64,000 nt of DNA from an uncultured Granulosicoccaceae bacterium (GCA_937998875.1 CALLBO010000031.1:24702-88701), one strand, 5' to 3'. Positions 39,302-48,667 are shown, counted from the first letter of the stretch. Numbers and translations are program-made. The notes: generated from the letters alone by a model not told the origin.

Positions 39302-40477
39302 TTGAAGTCACCTCACTTAAACAAGTACATCAGAGTTGCGATAGTCGCGGGTGTCTTGCCGTTAACGACAGTCGCTAACCCGCAAGTTGCGATTGCAGCA
39401 TCGAGTGACACTAAAACACCGGCTACTGAAGCGCTATCTCTGCAGTCCCTGCCTGCGCTTTATGAAGAAAGAATTGCCAAACTCGAAATAGAAATTCGTA
39501 AAAAGTCAGAGCAACGCACCGTTCTTATCAATCAGATTGACCAGCTTATTAATGCAATCTCGGCTCTTGAAGATGAAAGCCTGAATGCAGTGAAAAGCTC
39601 AACCCCTGTGACCGACAGCGTCACACAGATCAACCGCGAGGTTGAAACGCTCGAAAAAGAGTTATTGCAGACTGACACTTTACTTAAGAAACTGCAAAAC
39701 TCGGTTGCGAGTCAACCCGAGTTATCGATCTGGAAGGCCGCCCTTGGTACGCCCGACACAAAAACACACCAGCATTTACTCGCCACACAGAGTTACCTGA
39801 TGCACACGGCGGTCAAGCATCAAACTCAACTGCAGGACAAACGGGCGCTGCTTGAGAAGCGACAGCTGTCACTCATCAAATACCAACAGGACATCGACAA
39901 ATCTATTGGTGAAAGACAAAGTCACATTGACACATTGCTTGAACAACGCGAGAAGCTGGAACAACAGCTGGTTGAGATCTCTGCACAAATTGTGTCCGGA
40001 CAGGACCGGATTTCATCACTTACCAGGAAATCACAACAGTCGCTTTCAACAGCCCATTTCAGCAAACACGGCAAGCCTCTCAGAGACCCGGTCGAAGGCA
40101 CTGTGATAAAAAGATTTTCCGAACCTAAAGCCAAAGGGTTATTGAAGTGGCAGGGGGTTCTTGTTGAAGCACCGCTCGGGTTGCCGTTCACCTCGGTGTC
40201 CGACGGGCTGGTGGTGTTTGCTGATCAACTGCAGGGACTCGGCAACGTTGCCATCATCGATCATGGTCAGGGCTATATGACTCTCTATGGCATGGCCGAA
40301 TTACTGGTAGTGGAAAAAGACCAACTCGTCCTGGCAGGAGATCCTGTAGGCACTGTGGGCAAGTCTGTCGGCACGGACGCATCAGCGCTATACTTTGAAG
40401 TGCGTCACAATGCGGAAGCGCTTGATCCCCAGGATTGGTTGGAAATGCGCCAGATTGCAGAAAAGGGTACGCGCTAA
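39302..40477 (+). CDS. envC: EnvC-like murein hydrolase activator (coiled coil plus degenerate LytM)
   Basis: 391 aa from TTG 39302 (GGAAC about 5 nt upstream; no ATG in frame before the signal peptide). Signal peptide about 1-33 (ANPQVAIAA), long coiled coils (about 55-140 and 190-250), and a C-terminal LytM/M23 domain (EGTVIKRFSEP... to YFEVRHN). The M23 zinc ligands HxxxD and HxH are missing (GLLKWQGVLVEAP and MTLYG take their places), as in E. coli EnvC, so it should activate amidases AmiA/AmiB rather than cut peptidoglycan itself. It lies 70 bp upstream of ctpA, a common pairing. Confidence 0.88.
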   Translation: MKSPHLNKYIRVAIVAGVLPLTTVANPQVAIAASSDTKTPATEALSLQSLPALYEERIAKLEIEIRKKSEQRTVLINQIDQLINAISALEDESLNAVKSSTPVTDSVTQINREVETLEKELLQTDTLLKKLQNSVASQPELSIWKAALGTPDTKTHQHLLATQSYLMHTAVKHQTQLQDKRALLEKRQLSLIKYQQDIDKSIGERQSHIDTLLEQREKLEQQLVEISAQIVSGQDRISSLTRKSQQSLSTAHFSKHGKPLRDPVEGTVIKRFSEPKAKGLLKWQGVLVEAPLGLPFTSVSDGLVVFADQLQGLGNVAIIDHGQGYMTLYGMAELLVVEKDQLVLAGDPVGTVGKSVGTDASALYFEVRHNAEALDPQDWLEMRQIAEKGTR

Positions 40478-40547
40478 CGACTCTTTTCGGAGTCATAATG
40501 ATAAGATTCAGCAACACTTTCCCGAATTCGGGTTTTGGAGTCACGCA

Positions 40548-41858
40548 ATGACAATCCGCTCAAAACCGATAACGTTGGTCGTGGCCGGCGTCGTGTTAGG
40601 GGTAACACTCACTCTGGGGCACAGTGTCGTCGGTGCAAGGGACACATCGGGTGACGTGCTGCCGCTGGATCAACTACGTACTTTTTCTGATGTATTTGCA
40701 CGTATCAAGCGCAACTATGTAGAAGACGTCTCTGACGAAGATCTACTGGAGCACGCGATTCGCGGCATGTTGAGCGGCCTCGATCCACACTCAAGCTATC
40801 TGAATACCGAACAGTTTCAGGAACTGCGCATTGGTACCTCTGGTGAGTTTGGCGGGCTGGGTATTGAAGTTGGTATGGAAGACGGTTTTGTCAGAGTCGT
40901 TTCCCCTATCGATGACACACCGGCCGCCCGTGCAGGCATGCAAAGCGGTGATCTTATAATCCGCATAGACGACAAGCCGGTTAAAGGACTGGAACTCGGT
41001 GAGGCCGTAAAGCTGATGCGTGGCAAGCCAGGCAGTGACATTTTACTTACTGTGGTCAGAGAAGGTGAAGACCGCCCCCTTAACATCACGTTGACGCGCG
41101 CTGTGATTCAAGTGACCAGTGTCAGAAACAGAATGCTGGATGATGGCTACGGTTATGTGCGCGTATCCCACTTTCAAACCAAGACCCCGTCTGACATGAT
41201 CAAAGCAATCGAAACCATGCAGAGTGAAGGCGACCTCAAAGGTATGGTGCTCGATCTGCGTAATAATCCTGGTGGCGTGCTGTCAGCAGCCGTGGGCATC
41301 TCTGATGCCTTCCTGAACGACGGGCTAATCGTCTACACAGACGGTCGCGAAGAAGATTCAAGATTGCGCTACTCCGCATCACGCGGTGACATCCTTGATG
41401 GTGCACCGCTGGTGGTACTGGTTAATGGCGGATCAGCATCAGCCTCTGAGATTGTTGCAGGTGCGATGCAGGATCACAGTCGCGGTGTCGTGATGGGATC
41501 AAAAACATTTGGTAAAGGCTCGGTGCAGACCATACAAAATCTGCCCAACGGCGGTGCGGTAAAACTAACCACAGCTCGTTACTACACGCCTTCCGGTCGG
41601 TCGATTCAGGCGCAGGGTATTGAGCCCGATATCGTCACGGGTAATCTTCAAGTTGCCGCAAGAGAAGACTCCGGTATTGAACCGATCACAGAGTCCAGTC
41701 TGTCCGGCCACCTCAGCAACGGCAACAATACAGACGCGGTTGAAAACGGGGCCGAAACTGACGATCAAACCACTACAGCCAATCTTGCTGAAGATGACTA
41801 CCAGCTCAATGAAGCGCTGAACCTGCTAAAGGGTCTGACGATTCTAAGTAAGGGTTGA
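40548..41858 (+). CDS. ctpA: Carboxyl-terminal processing protease (S41A)
   Basis: 436 aa from ATG 40548, chosen because GGAG lies 8 nt upstream and a signal-anchor follows; the frame is open back to 40395 but overlaps envC. PDZ domain about 90-170 (GGLGIEVGMEDGFVRV), then the S41 core with VLDLRNNPGG, the catalytic Ser in NGGSASASEIVAGA and Lys in GSKTFGKGSVQ. It is periplasmic and trims C-termini of envelope proteins, including peptidoglycan hydrolases. The C-terminal 60 residues are acidic linker. A strong terminator follows. Confidence 0.94.
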   Translation: MTIRSKPITLVVAGVVLGVTLTLGHSVVGARDTSGDVLPLDQLRTFSDVFARIKRNYVEDVSDEDLLEHAIRGMLSGLDPHSSYLNTEQFQELRIGTSGEFGGLGIEVGMEDGFVRVVSPIDDTPAARAGMQSGDLIIRIDDKPVKGLELGEAVKLMRGKPGSDILLTVVREGEDRPLNITLTRAVIQVTSVRNRMLDDGYGYVRVSHFQTKTPSDMIKAIETMQSEGDLKGMVLDLRNNPGGVLSAAVGISDAFLNDGLIVYTDGREEDSRLRYSASRGDILDGAPLVVLVNGGSASASEIVAGAMQDHSRGVVMGSKTFGKGSVQTIQNLPNGGAVKLTTARYYTPSGRSIQAQGIEPDIVTGNLQVAAREDSGIEPITESSLSGHLSNGNNTDAVENGAETDDQTTTANLAEDDYQLNEALNLLKGLTILSKG

Positions 41859-41926
41859 AAATCTAGGGTGTGCGAAGAGCTGTCCAACCTTTAGTAATAA
41901 CAGCCAGCTCAAGTGGTCTGTCACTG

Positions 41927-41953
41927 AAAAGAGGCTTAAAGCCTCTTTTTTGT
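41927..41953 (+). terminator. Intrinsic terminator after ctpA
   Basis: AAAAGAGGC (41927-41935), loop TTAAA, GCCTCTTTT (41941-41949) continuing into further T residues. Confidence 0.92.
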
Positions 41954-42073
41954 GTCAGACGATCAAACCGCTATTGACACGACTGGCAGCTACTACTCCG
42001 GCCCGCAACTGCTGCCGCAAACCTGTTGTTGTTTTGGTAAAGTTGATCTATCCCAACACCAAAGCTGAACGCT

Positions 42074-43699
42074 ATGTTTCCCAGCCTGATGCAACAACAC
42101 CCGCTGATGATTTCCAGCATCATCGAATTTGCCGAACGCTGGTACCCCGACGTCGAGGTTGTGTCCCGTACGACAGAGGGGCCAATTCATCGCTACACCT
42201 ACAAGGAAATGGGTCATCGCTGCAGACAAATGGCAGATGCCCTGGGTAAGCTCGGTGTTAAAAAAGGCGATCGGGTCGGTACCCTTGCATGGAACGGCTA
42301 TCGGCACCTGGAGCTCTATTACAGTGTCTCAGGCAGTGGCGCAGTACTACATACAGTCAACCCGAGATTATTTGCTGAACAGATGGCTTACGTCATTGAT
42401 CATGCCGGTGACAAAGTTATATTCACTGACCTGACCTTTATACCACTGCTGGAGAATCTCGCCGACAAGCTTGGTCAGGTTGAACATATTGTGGTGATGA
42501 CTGACCGTGAGCATATGCCGGACACGACTCTACAAAATACACACTGCTATGAAGATCTGATCAACGCGGAATCCGGTGACTATCAATGGCCTGAGTTCGA
42601 CGAAAATTCTGCGTCCAGTATTTGCTATACATCAGGCACCACAGGTAACCCGAAAGGGGTAGTGTATTCCCATCGCTCTACTTTGATTCACGCTATGGGT
42701 AGCTCAGTACCAAATGGTCTCGGCTTATCTGGTGCAGACTCAATTCTGCTTGTGGTACCGCAGTTTCATGTCAATGCCTGGGGCGTTTCCTACGCAGGCC
42801 CAATGAATGGCTGCAAGCTGGTTTTACCGGGCCCTGCAATGGATGGTAAGTCTATCCACGAGCTGCTTGATCAGGAGCAGTGTACGCTGTCTCTTGCCGT
42901 GCCGACAATCTGGATGATGCTGACCGGCTATCTAAAAGAAAGTGGTGCAATGCTTCCACATATGAAGCGAGTTGTGATCGGTGGCTCTGCGGTACCGGAA
43001 GCAATGATTCGATCGTTTGAGCAAGAGTATGACGTTCAGGTTATCCATGCCTGGGGCATGACAGAGACCAGCCCGTTAGGCACGTTAAATTTCCTTCTGC
43101 CTCACCTAAAGGCGCTCGACTACGAAGCGCAAATGGAAACCAAGCTAAAGCAGGGTAAAACCGTCTTTGGTGTTGATTTGCGAATAGTCGATGATGAAAA
43201 CAACACACTGCCTCATGACGGTAAAGCATTCGGCAAACTGCAAGCCCGGGGGCATTGGGTAACTTCCGGATACTATGGCGAAGAACCATCGGTTGGTCCG
43301 GATGGCTGGTTTGATACCGGGGATGTAGCTACTATTGATAAAGACGGTTATATGATGATCACAGACCGTACTAAGGATGTTATAAAGTCAGGTGGTGAAT
43401 GGATCAGTTCTATCGAGCTTGAAAATATAGCGGTGGGTCATCCTGCGGTAGTTGAGGCAGCGGTCATTGCCGTACCACACCCCAAGTGGGATGAAAGGCC
43501 TTTACTGATTGTGGTCACTCAAGCAGACAAAAAACCGAAAAAAGAAGAGTTGCTCGATTTTATCGCAGAGCGTGTTGCCAGGTGGCAGCTACCCAATGAT
43601 GTGCAATTCGTGGACGAACTGCCGCACGGTGCTACAGGAAAGTTAAACAAGCTGAAGCTCCGGGAAGATTTTAAAGACTATGTGTTTCCTGCCACCTGA
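42074..43699 (+). CDS. Acyl-CoA synthetase of the AlkK/DmdB type
   Basis: 541 aa. VVSRTTEGPIHRYTY and LAWNGYRHLELYYSVSG are hallmarks of the AlkK/DmdB clade of acyl-CoA ligases, which activate medium-chain fatty acids or methylmercaptopropionate. The P-loop is YTSGTTGNPKGV (185-196), followed by AWGMTETSPLG, GWFDTGDVATIDKDGY, DRTKDVIKSGGEWIS and the catalytic Lys in ATGKLNKLKLR. The substrate cannot be fixed; no other DMSP or alkane genes are in the window. It follows the ctpA terminator, so it has its own promoter. Confidence 0.9.
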   Translation: MFPSLMQQHPLMISSIIEFAERWYPDVEVVSRTTEGPIHRYTYKEMGHRCRQMADALGKLGVKKGDRVGTLAWNGYRHLELYYSVSGSGAVLHTVNPRLFAEQMAYVIDHAGDKVIFTDLTFIPLLENLADKLGQVEHIVVMTDREHMPDTTLQNTHCYEDLINAESGDYQWPEFDENSASSICYTSGTTGNPKGVVYSHRSTLIHAMGSSVPNGLGLSGADSILLVVPQFHVNAWGVSYAGPMNGCKLVLPGPAMDGKSIHELLDQEQCTLSLAVPTIWMMLTGYLKESGAMLPHMKRVVIGGSAVPEAMIRSFEQEYDVQVIHAWGMTETSPLGTLNFLLPHLKALDYEAQMETKLKQGKTVFGVDLRIVDDENNTLPHDGKAFGKLQARGHWVTSGYYGEEPSVGPDGWFDTGDVATIDKDGYMMITDRTKDVIKSGGEWISSIELENIAVGHPAVVEAAVIAVPHPKWDERPLLIVVTQADKKPKKEELLDFIAERVARWQLPNDVQFVDELPHGATGKLNKLKLREDFKDYVFPAT

Positions 43700-43788
43700 G
43701 CACGGAAATACTGAGAGAACAAATGCAGCATCGCAGCAAATCACGTACAAACCTTACTGACAAAACAAACAACAAATAGCGGAAACCT

Positions 43789-44430
43789 ATGCTGCATCTT
43801 ATCTCGTCACAACAGTATGCTCTGGCTGTACTGATCATCATCACACTGATCATTTCGCTTACGTTCCACGAGTTTGCGCATGCCGCATCTGCCAAATTAC
43901 TGGGCGACGATACCGCACAGCGAATGGGAAGACTCAATATCAACCCGATTGCCCATATTGATCCGATGGGCTTGCTTATGGTGGTACTCGTCGGGTTCGG
44001 TTACGCCAAGCCGGTTCCAACAAACCCGAACAACTACACAAGCAAATGGGGTATACCTCTGGTAGCAGCCGCAGGACCCGCAATGAATCTGCTACTGGCA
44101 TTTATCGTCATCAACATTTATATGTTTGGCTTGAAATCAGGCAACACCTGGTTTGCGCAGGAAGGGCCAACACAATTCTTCACTTTTCTGGCGGCAATCA
44201 ATTTGATATTGATGCTGTTTAACCTGATTCCACTTGGCCCCCTGGACGGACATTATATTCTTGGTTTTTTACTGCCCGACAAACTGTCTCACACCTACCT
44301 TGAATACAACAGACGCTATGGACACTTTTTGTTTCTGGGATTAATACTATTGAGTATTCTCGGTGTTCCGATTTTCAGCAGACTGATGTCAGCTACTCGA
44401 AGTATTCTGCAGTGGCTGATTATTTTCTAA
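43789..44430 (+). CDS. Site-2 protease family (M50) membrane metalloprotease
   Basis: 213 aa, almost entirely hydrophobic. The zinc motif HEFAHA lies in the first membrane segment region (about 24-29), with the second motif NLIPLGPLDGH (about 145-155) providing the Asp ligand. This is the short YwhC/RseP-core type without PDZ domains, which cleaves membrane-embedded peptides. Its target is unknown. It follows the AlkK-type ligase by 90 bp on the same strand. Confidence 0.88.
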   Translation: MLHLISSQQYALAVLIIITLIISLTFHEFAHAASAKLLGDDTAQRMGRLNINPIAHIDPMGLLMVVLVGFGYAKPVPTNPNNYTSKWGIPLVAAAGPAMNLLLAFIVINIYMFGLKSGNTWFAQEGPTQFFTFLAAINLILMLFNLIPLGPLDGHYILGFLLPDKLSHTYLEYNRRYGHFLFLGLILLSILGVPIFSRLMSATRSILQWLIIF

Positions 44431-44514
44431 ACTACTAACTGTAATCGGCTAAAGCTATAGCAGTAGAAGTTCGGTATGTTGATACCGCACACCCGGTAGC
44501 GTTAGCGATGAAAG

Positions 44515-45144
44515 TTAGTAAGGCTTCTGGCCTAAAAAGTTGCCCGGCGGATCATAGTTGCAAACCCAGATCTGTGAGTTGTTTGCGCAGCTTGCTGCAG
44601 CACACCCCACCACTTTCGAATCCCGCCAGACGACCTGCGTGTAGTTTTCGCAGGTTTTACCTGCTGCGCACTGGTTGTTGGTGTAATTAAAGTCTACGCC
44701 CTGCTGCACCCAATCACTCACAACCTGATTCTCATCAACCGGTGATATCTCTGTACGCCCATCCCCGAAGACTTTCGCCTCAATAAGTTGAATGTTTTCA
44801 CCGAGACCATTTTTTTGTCTCGCAAGACCGATCATGCCTCTTTTTCTCGGAATACAATTCCCTTGCCCACTTAAGTAATTAGCCCACTCGGCGGCATAAG
44901 ATTGCATTCGCGTTGACCACCGCAACTCAGGTATGCCAAGGCGATTTCGAATCGAGTTATGGCTGCGAAGGATGCTATCGGTATCTATCACTAAATTTGT
45001 TGACACGATCTCAGATTGATCTGGTGCAGGGGTCGAAATCGGCGACAGTTGATTCTGTGACGCACAAGAAACAACGGCAACCAGAATTGTTGCCGTTGTC
45101 AGGTGTCTGAGTACTGATTTGATACGTGTGTTAACCCTAACCAA
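44515..45144 (-). CDS. CAP-domain (SCP/PR-1) lipoprotein
   Basis: 209 aa from TTG 45144, chosen because AGAGGA lies 5 nt upstream; no ATG or GTG is available before the signal. Lipoprotein signal with lipobox VVSC (about 24-27). The CAP domain from about 55 shows SHNSIRNRLGIPELRW, GENI, NYTQVVWRDSKVVGCA and WVCNYDPPGNF, with paired cysteines. CAP proteins are secreted or surface proteins of varied function. The start codon overlaps the stop of the YegP gene by 8 nt, so the two are coupled. Confidence 0.88.
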   Translation of the reverse strand: MVRVNTRIKSVLRHLTTATILVAVVSCASQNQLSPISTPAPDQSEIVSTNLVIDTDSILRSHNSIRNRLGIPELRWSTRMQSYAAEWANYLSGQGNCIPRKRGMIGLARQKNGLGENIQLIEAKVFGDGRTEISPVDENQVVSDWVQQGVDFNYTNNQCAAGKTCENYTQVVWRDSKVVGCAAASCANNSQIWVCNYDPPGNFLGQKPY

Positions 45145-45499
45145 GTTGTTCCTCTATGGCGCATTCCGGCGCGTTACTTTTTATGTGATTAATCGCGCTG
45201 GCGCGGTCCTCAACACTCGGATACATCGCACTGGTGGCCACGACTTGTCCATTAGCGGACTTTACATTAAAGAAGTACATTCCGTTACTGGACTCCTTCA
45301 ATACATAACGTTTATCTTCCTGACAGTTTTTCTTAACGGAGTTTATACCCTTTGAGGCACTGTCTTTGGCTTTATAGTTTTCACTTTTTAATAACATTTT
45401 TCCTTCATCGTTAACGAAAGAAAAACTAAACGGCTCAGCCGCACTGCTCTTTTTCAATAATGCTTTCATCGATTTCATCTCCTTTGTCATTCGAAACAA
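45137..45499 (-). CDS. YegP family protein (two DUF1508 repeats)
   Basis: 120 aa with two DUF1508 units: about 22-66 (FSFSFVNDEGKMLLKSENYKAK) and 70-118 (YFFNVKSANGQVVATSAMY). Met4, Met8 and Met11 are alternative starts; the conserved part begins after residue 15. The family is small and beta-rich and of unknown role. It is the first gene of a coupled pair with the CAP lipoprotein. Confidence 0.88.
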   Translation of the reverse strand: MFRMTKEMKSMKALLKKSSAAEPFSFSFVNDEGKMLLKSENYKAKDSASKGINSVKKNCQEDKRYVLKESSNGMYFFNVKSANGQVVATSAMYPSVEDRASAINHIKSNAPECAIEEQLG

Positions 45500-45905
45500 C
45501 GAGAGATGAATATATCATCGAAAAAATAGTTTACATCATCGTGTCACGATATTTTGTAGTTGAGCAAAATACCCCCAATTTACAGCTTTCCCAGCACGCA
45601 AAAATGGACGCTTCAAAAAGCTCGTGAATACTACAAAATATCCGCTGATACCGTATATTTGCGGGCCTATCCAGCAAAAATCCATGTCGATAATTCGCCC
45701 GCAGGGGGCATCCTTCTACCATTTTTAATTTTGATCGTCACGTAACCGAATTTTACATTGAAGCGTTTTCGATCATTATCGCAGGTACTTTCGATAGTAA
45801 TTTACCGAAGTATCAGGTGCCAAAGTCAGGTTCTTAGACTTAGTTTAAGTACATCTGCTGCTCATGGATTAACAAACGCGGAATCTTAAAGGGACTTCAT
45901 TAAGG
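45500..45905. other. A+T-rich intergenic region with inverted repeat
   Basis: 406 bp, visibly richer in A+T than its neighbours. It carries a 13-bp perfect inverted repeat (45548-45642). Two 60-codon frames on opposite strands (45531-45722 and 45560-45745) overlap each other and resemble nothing I know. Confidence 0.5.
45548..45642. repeat. 13-bp perfect inverted repeat bounding a 95-bp element
   Basis: GATATTTTGTAGT (45548-45560) and its exact complement ACTACAAAATATC (45630-45642) flank 69 bp. It could be a long RNA hairpin, a two-site operator or a tiny mobile-element remnant. Pairing does not extend inward or outward. Confidence 0.7.
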
Positions 45906-47057
45906 TCACTCCTCGGTCTGCGTTAGTTGCACCTCTGTCTCTTTATCATCCTGCAGTTTCAGCCATTGGTACCGGTCTGCGGTATCAACGGGCACATTGG
46001 CGTACTGATCATCACGCAACACAAGCAAATGTATCTTGTCACCAGGCTCGTGCTCCGTCCAGAGACGTGCGTACAGCTCTTTAAGGCTGCTCACCTGTTT
46101 CTGATCAACGGCAATAATCTTGTCGCCAGCCTTGATACCGGAGTCCGCAGCTGGTGCATCCTGATACACAGCGCCAACCTTGATTCCTTCTTTCGTGTCT
46201 TTCGCTTCCAAACCCAGCCACGGTTTTACTGATGTCTGACTGCGCCCGACAGTCAGCAATTCACCCATGACATTTTTGAGCGCATCAATCGGAATAAAAA
46301 TATTACCCGGTACGCGGATTTTTGGATCTATATCAATATCAATCGTAACCAGGGAACCAATACCCAGTAACTCGGCCTTATCTGACAACAACGCAGCACC
46401 ACTAAATTCAGTACTTGGCGGGTAGGTATGAATAGCATCATCAAGCATGTATTCCCAACCACTGGTAAACGATTTTACTTTGCCTATAGTCACAGAATGG
46501 GCACCTTGCTCTCCGCTAGCAGGTAGTATCAATGCCTTTTGGTTCTTTTCAATTTCAGCGGAGCTTCCCAGTCGCAATGCGTGGGTTGAACGAAAGTTTT
46601 TAGGTCGTATCAATCCGACGCCAATACTGTCGTCGTAGGCAACAATCTCGGCCTCATCGGTAATGCCATTGGCAAAAGTAACTTTTACTGTCTCCGCTTC
46701 TGCAACCAAATAGCCTGCGGTTGCAATCAAACCACCGGAGTCGATGACTACACCACTGCCCTTACGATCTTTCCCAAAGGTCGATTCGGTTCTGGCACCT
46801 TCTCTGACACTCGCCTCAACGGTGACAACGGCGTGCATCACCTTTTCTACCGGGTCTGTTGTTGCTGGCAATGCGTTTCCGAGTGCAGGCTCATCACCCT
46901 GAGGCGGATTTATGCCAGGCTGAGTTGATTCCGGGTAGTAGGTGAATGGCGACATAGCCGGATCAGCAATTGTTGCAGCAGAACTGATGAGGAACGTAAA
47001 TGCAAACAAAGAGCGGAAGATCTTTGCAACTGTGACATGAACAGGAGATGAAACCAT
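45906..47057 (-). CDS. Deg/HtrA-like PDZ protein lacking the catalytic His and Asp
   Basis: 383 aa with a signal peptide or anchor (about 12-31). Residues 70-275 have a trypsin-like Deg fold (KGSGVVIDSGGLIATAGYLV). The catalytic His of the usual TNxHV motif is Tyr116 here, the Asp of the DLAxL motif is replaced (DDSIGVGLI, Gly146), and the GNSGG serine region reads EFSGAA with Ser219 kept. A PDZ domain covers about 280-365 (KVGAVYQDAPAADSGIKAGDKI). Proteolysis is therefore unlikely; a chaperone, sensor or scaffold role is more likely. It lies downstream of the repeat protein, past two hairpins. Confidence 0.8.
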   Translation of the reverse strand: MVSSPVHVTVAKIFRSLFAFTFLISSAATIADPAMSPFTYYPESTQPGINPPQGDEPALGNALPATTDPVEKVMHAVVTVEASVREGARTESTFGKDRKGSGVVIDSGGLIATAGYLVAEAETVKVTFANGITDEAEIVAYDDSIGVGLIRPKNFRSTHALRLGSSAEIEKNQKALILPASGEQGAHSVTIGKVKSFTSGWEYMLDDAIHTYPPSTEFSGAALLSDKAELLGIGSLVTIDIDIDPKIRVPGNIFIPIDALKNVMGELLTVGRSQTSVKPWLGLEAKDTKEGIKVGAVYQDAPAADSGIKAGDKIIAVDQKQVSSLKELYARLWTEHEPGDKIHLLVLRDDQYANVPVDTADRYQWLKLQDDKETEVQLTQTEE

Positions 47058-47200
47058 AACCGGTACCCGATTGGCAGGGTGCAGACTTGCAGCCTGTCAG
47101 TGGTAATAGCAGTCAATGTGCCATTGCTGCGTTTACTGCCCATAAGAGCGCCAGCTAACGGCAGCGTGGTGCACGGGCGTGAAGGGCGTTTCCTAAAACG

Positions 47201-47227
47201 AAAAAGGGGCCGCATGAAGCAGCCCCC
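47201..47227 (-). terminator. Intrinsic terminator of the repeat-protein gene
   Basis: On the minus strand GGGGC...GCCCC forms a stem around a short loop (47206-47227) followed by five T residues (47205-47201). Confidence 0.78.
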
Positions 47228-47244
47228 TTTGTCGTACCAAACGT

Positions 47245-47265
47245 GAAGGGTTCTTAAAACCCTTC
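47245..47265 (-). terminator. Second hairpin just after the repeat-protein stop
   Basis: Perfect 8-bp stem GAAGGGTT (47245-47252) / AACCCTTC (47258-47265), 13 nt beyond the stop codon and before the main terminator. It lacks a T-run; it may protect the 3' end of the mRNA. Confidence 0.5.
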
Positions 47266-47278
47266 AGCTATTTCAAGC

Positions 47279-48667
47279 TTAGTACTGAACGCCGAGTTTC
47301 TTCAGGGTTTCAGTAGTTACGCCACCAACGGCAAGACCACGTGATTCCTGAAAACGCTTAACAGCAGTCATAGTCTGACGACCCATCACACCGTCGATAG
47401 GACCAGGGTTGAAGCCAGCTTTGTCAAGCGCACGCTGTACGTCCTGAATAGTGTTAACGTTCGCGTTGGTTTCACAGATAACTGATCTCCACTCAAGACG
47501 CTCAGGTGAAACCTGAACACGACGTGATACCATGTCAGTCACTGCAGGAATCGCAGAACGCATTTCACGTGCAGGCTCTACGATACGACGAACCTTCTTG
47601 GTTTCGTACTTGGCAGGGATCTCAACACGACGTACAGACGCAGGCGTCTTAACAACTTTACGAGAGACGGTGCCATACTTGGCAGGAGTTTCCTGCAGGC
47701 AGATTACGTTGCCAGTTGGTGTACCGGCGTTACGTGCACCTTTAGCTACCCAGGTGTGAGCACCACCGGTTTCCATTACACGCTTGGTAACGGTATCGTA
47801 TTTTGCAGGAATCGCTACGCGAGTTTCCTGTGCGTCAGCAACAAGCTTACGTACACGAACAGTCTCGTAACGTGCAGGCTCTTCCATCATTTTTGTAGCG
47901 GCAGGAGTTTTCAGAACACGCTTGCTTACAGTTTTGTACACAGCAGGAACTTCAACCAGACACATCACTTCACCAGTACCGTTGTCGATTTTTTCAACTG
48001 CACCACGACCCGGCTTCCAAACAGTCTTTGCGTCTTCAACCATCACACGCTCTTGCGTAGACTCGTATACTGCAGGAATTTCAACCAGCTTACGAGCAGC
48101 CGGAGCAACCATAACACGTTGTTCAACCCACTCATACTTTGCAGGCGTCATTTTGATTTGCTCTGAAGCTTCAGAAACCAGAACACGTTCGGTAACAGAT
48201 TTATAAGTAGGGGCTTCGAAATGCTCACTGAAACACTGACCGGCTTTTGCACTGTCAACGCTCGCACCAGCAGCACGTGCCATAGCAACTAACTGAGAGT
48301 CTGCCCCAATCTTGCTGTTAGCAGCACCGACAACCCAACGCGAAGATGCAGGAGAAATTTCATATCTTTCAGTAGCAGTGCCGAAAGTAGCAGGGATGAT
48401 TTTAAGGTCACTTCCCGCTTCACTCACCATGACACGTTCTTCAACAGTCTCATACTTGGCAGGAATGATCTTTACACTTTCACTAGCTTCTTTAACAACA
48501 AGTGTTGAAGACTCTGTGCGATACTTTGCAGGAATAACTACCTGCGCGTAACATTCACCAGGCTTGGCATTAGGAAGGACATCGCCCATATTATCCTGTG
48601 CGATACCCACGCTTGTGGTGCTTACAAATGCACCCAGTACAGCTAGTTTGAATAACTTATTGTTCAT
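47279..48667 (-). CDS. Exported repeat protein: twelve 23-residue repeats plus peptidoglycan-binding domain
   Basis: 462 aa with a signal peptide (about 1-23). Residues 45-396 are twelve copies of a 23-residue unit of form [IVTE]PAxYxTVxxRVxVxxA. They fall in four groups of three: each third unit ends in a Trp (111, 217, 306, 393) and each group is preceded by a linker with one Cys (39, 145, 236, 323), with a final Cys398. Residues 402-460 are a PG_binding_1 domain (VQRALDKAGFNPGPIDGVMG). The protein is probably periplasmic or surface-located and bound to peptidoglycan, with the repeats forming a long beta-rich rod. I know no function. Two hairpins follow it, and it diverges from the DUF4403 gene. 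Confidence 0.85.
   Translation of the reverse strand: MNNKLFKLAVLGAFVSTTSVGIAQDNMGDVLPNAKPGECYAQVVIPAKYRTESSTLVVKEASESVKIIPAKYETVEERVMVSEAGSDLKIIPATFGTATERYEISPASSRWVVGAANSKIGADSQLVAMARAAGASVDSAKAGQCFSEHFEAPTYKSVTERVLVSEASEQIKMTPAKYEWVEQRVMVAPAARKLVEIPAVYESTQERVMVEDAKTVWKPGRGAVEKIDNGTGEVMCLVEVPAVYKTVSKRVLKTPAATKMMEEPARYETVRVRKLVADAQETRVAIPAKYDTVTKRVMETGGAHTWVAKGARNAGTPTGNVICLQETPAKYGTVSRKVVKTPASVRRVEIPAKYETKKVRRIVEPAREMRSAIPAVTDMVSRRVQVSPERLEWRSVICETNANVNTIQDVQRALDKAGFNPGPIDGVMGRQTMTAVKRFQESRGLAVGGVTTETLKKLGVQY

Noticed and set aside
45531..45745. Two opposing 60-codon frames in the A+T-rich gap
   Set aside because: They overlap each other, include the inverted repeat and lack family resemblance.
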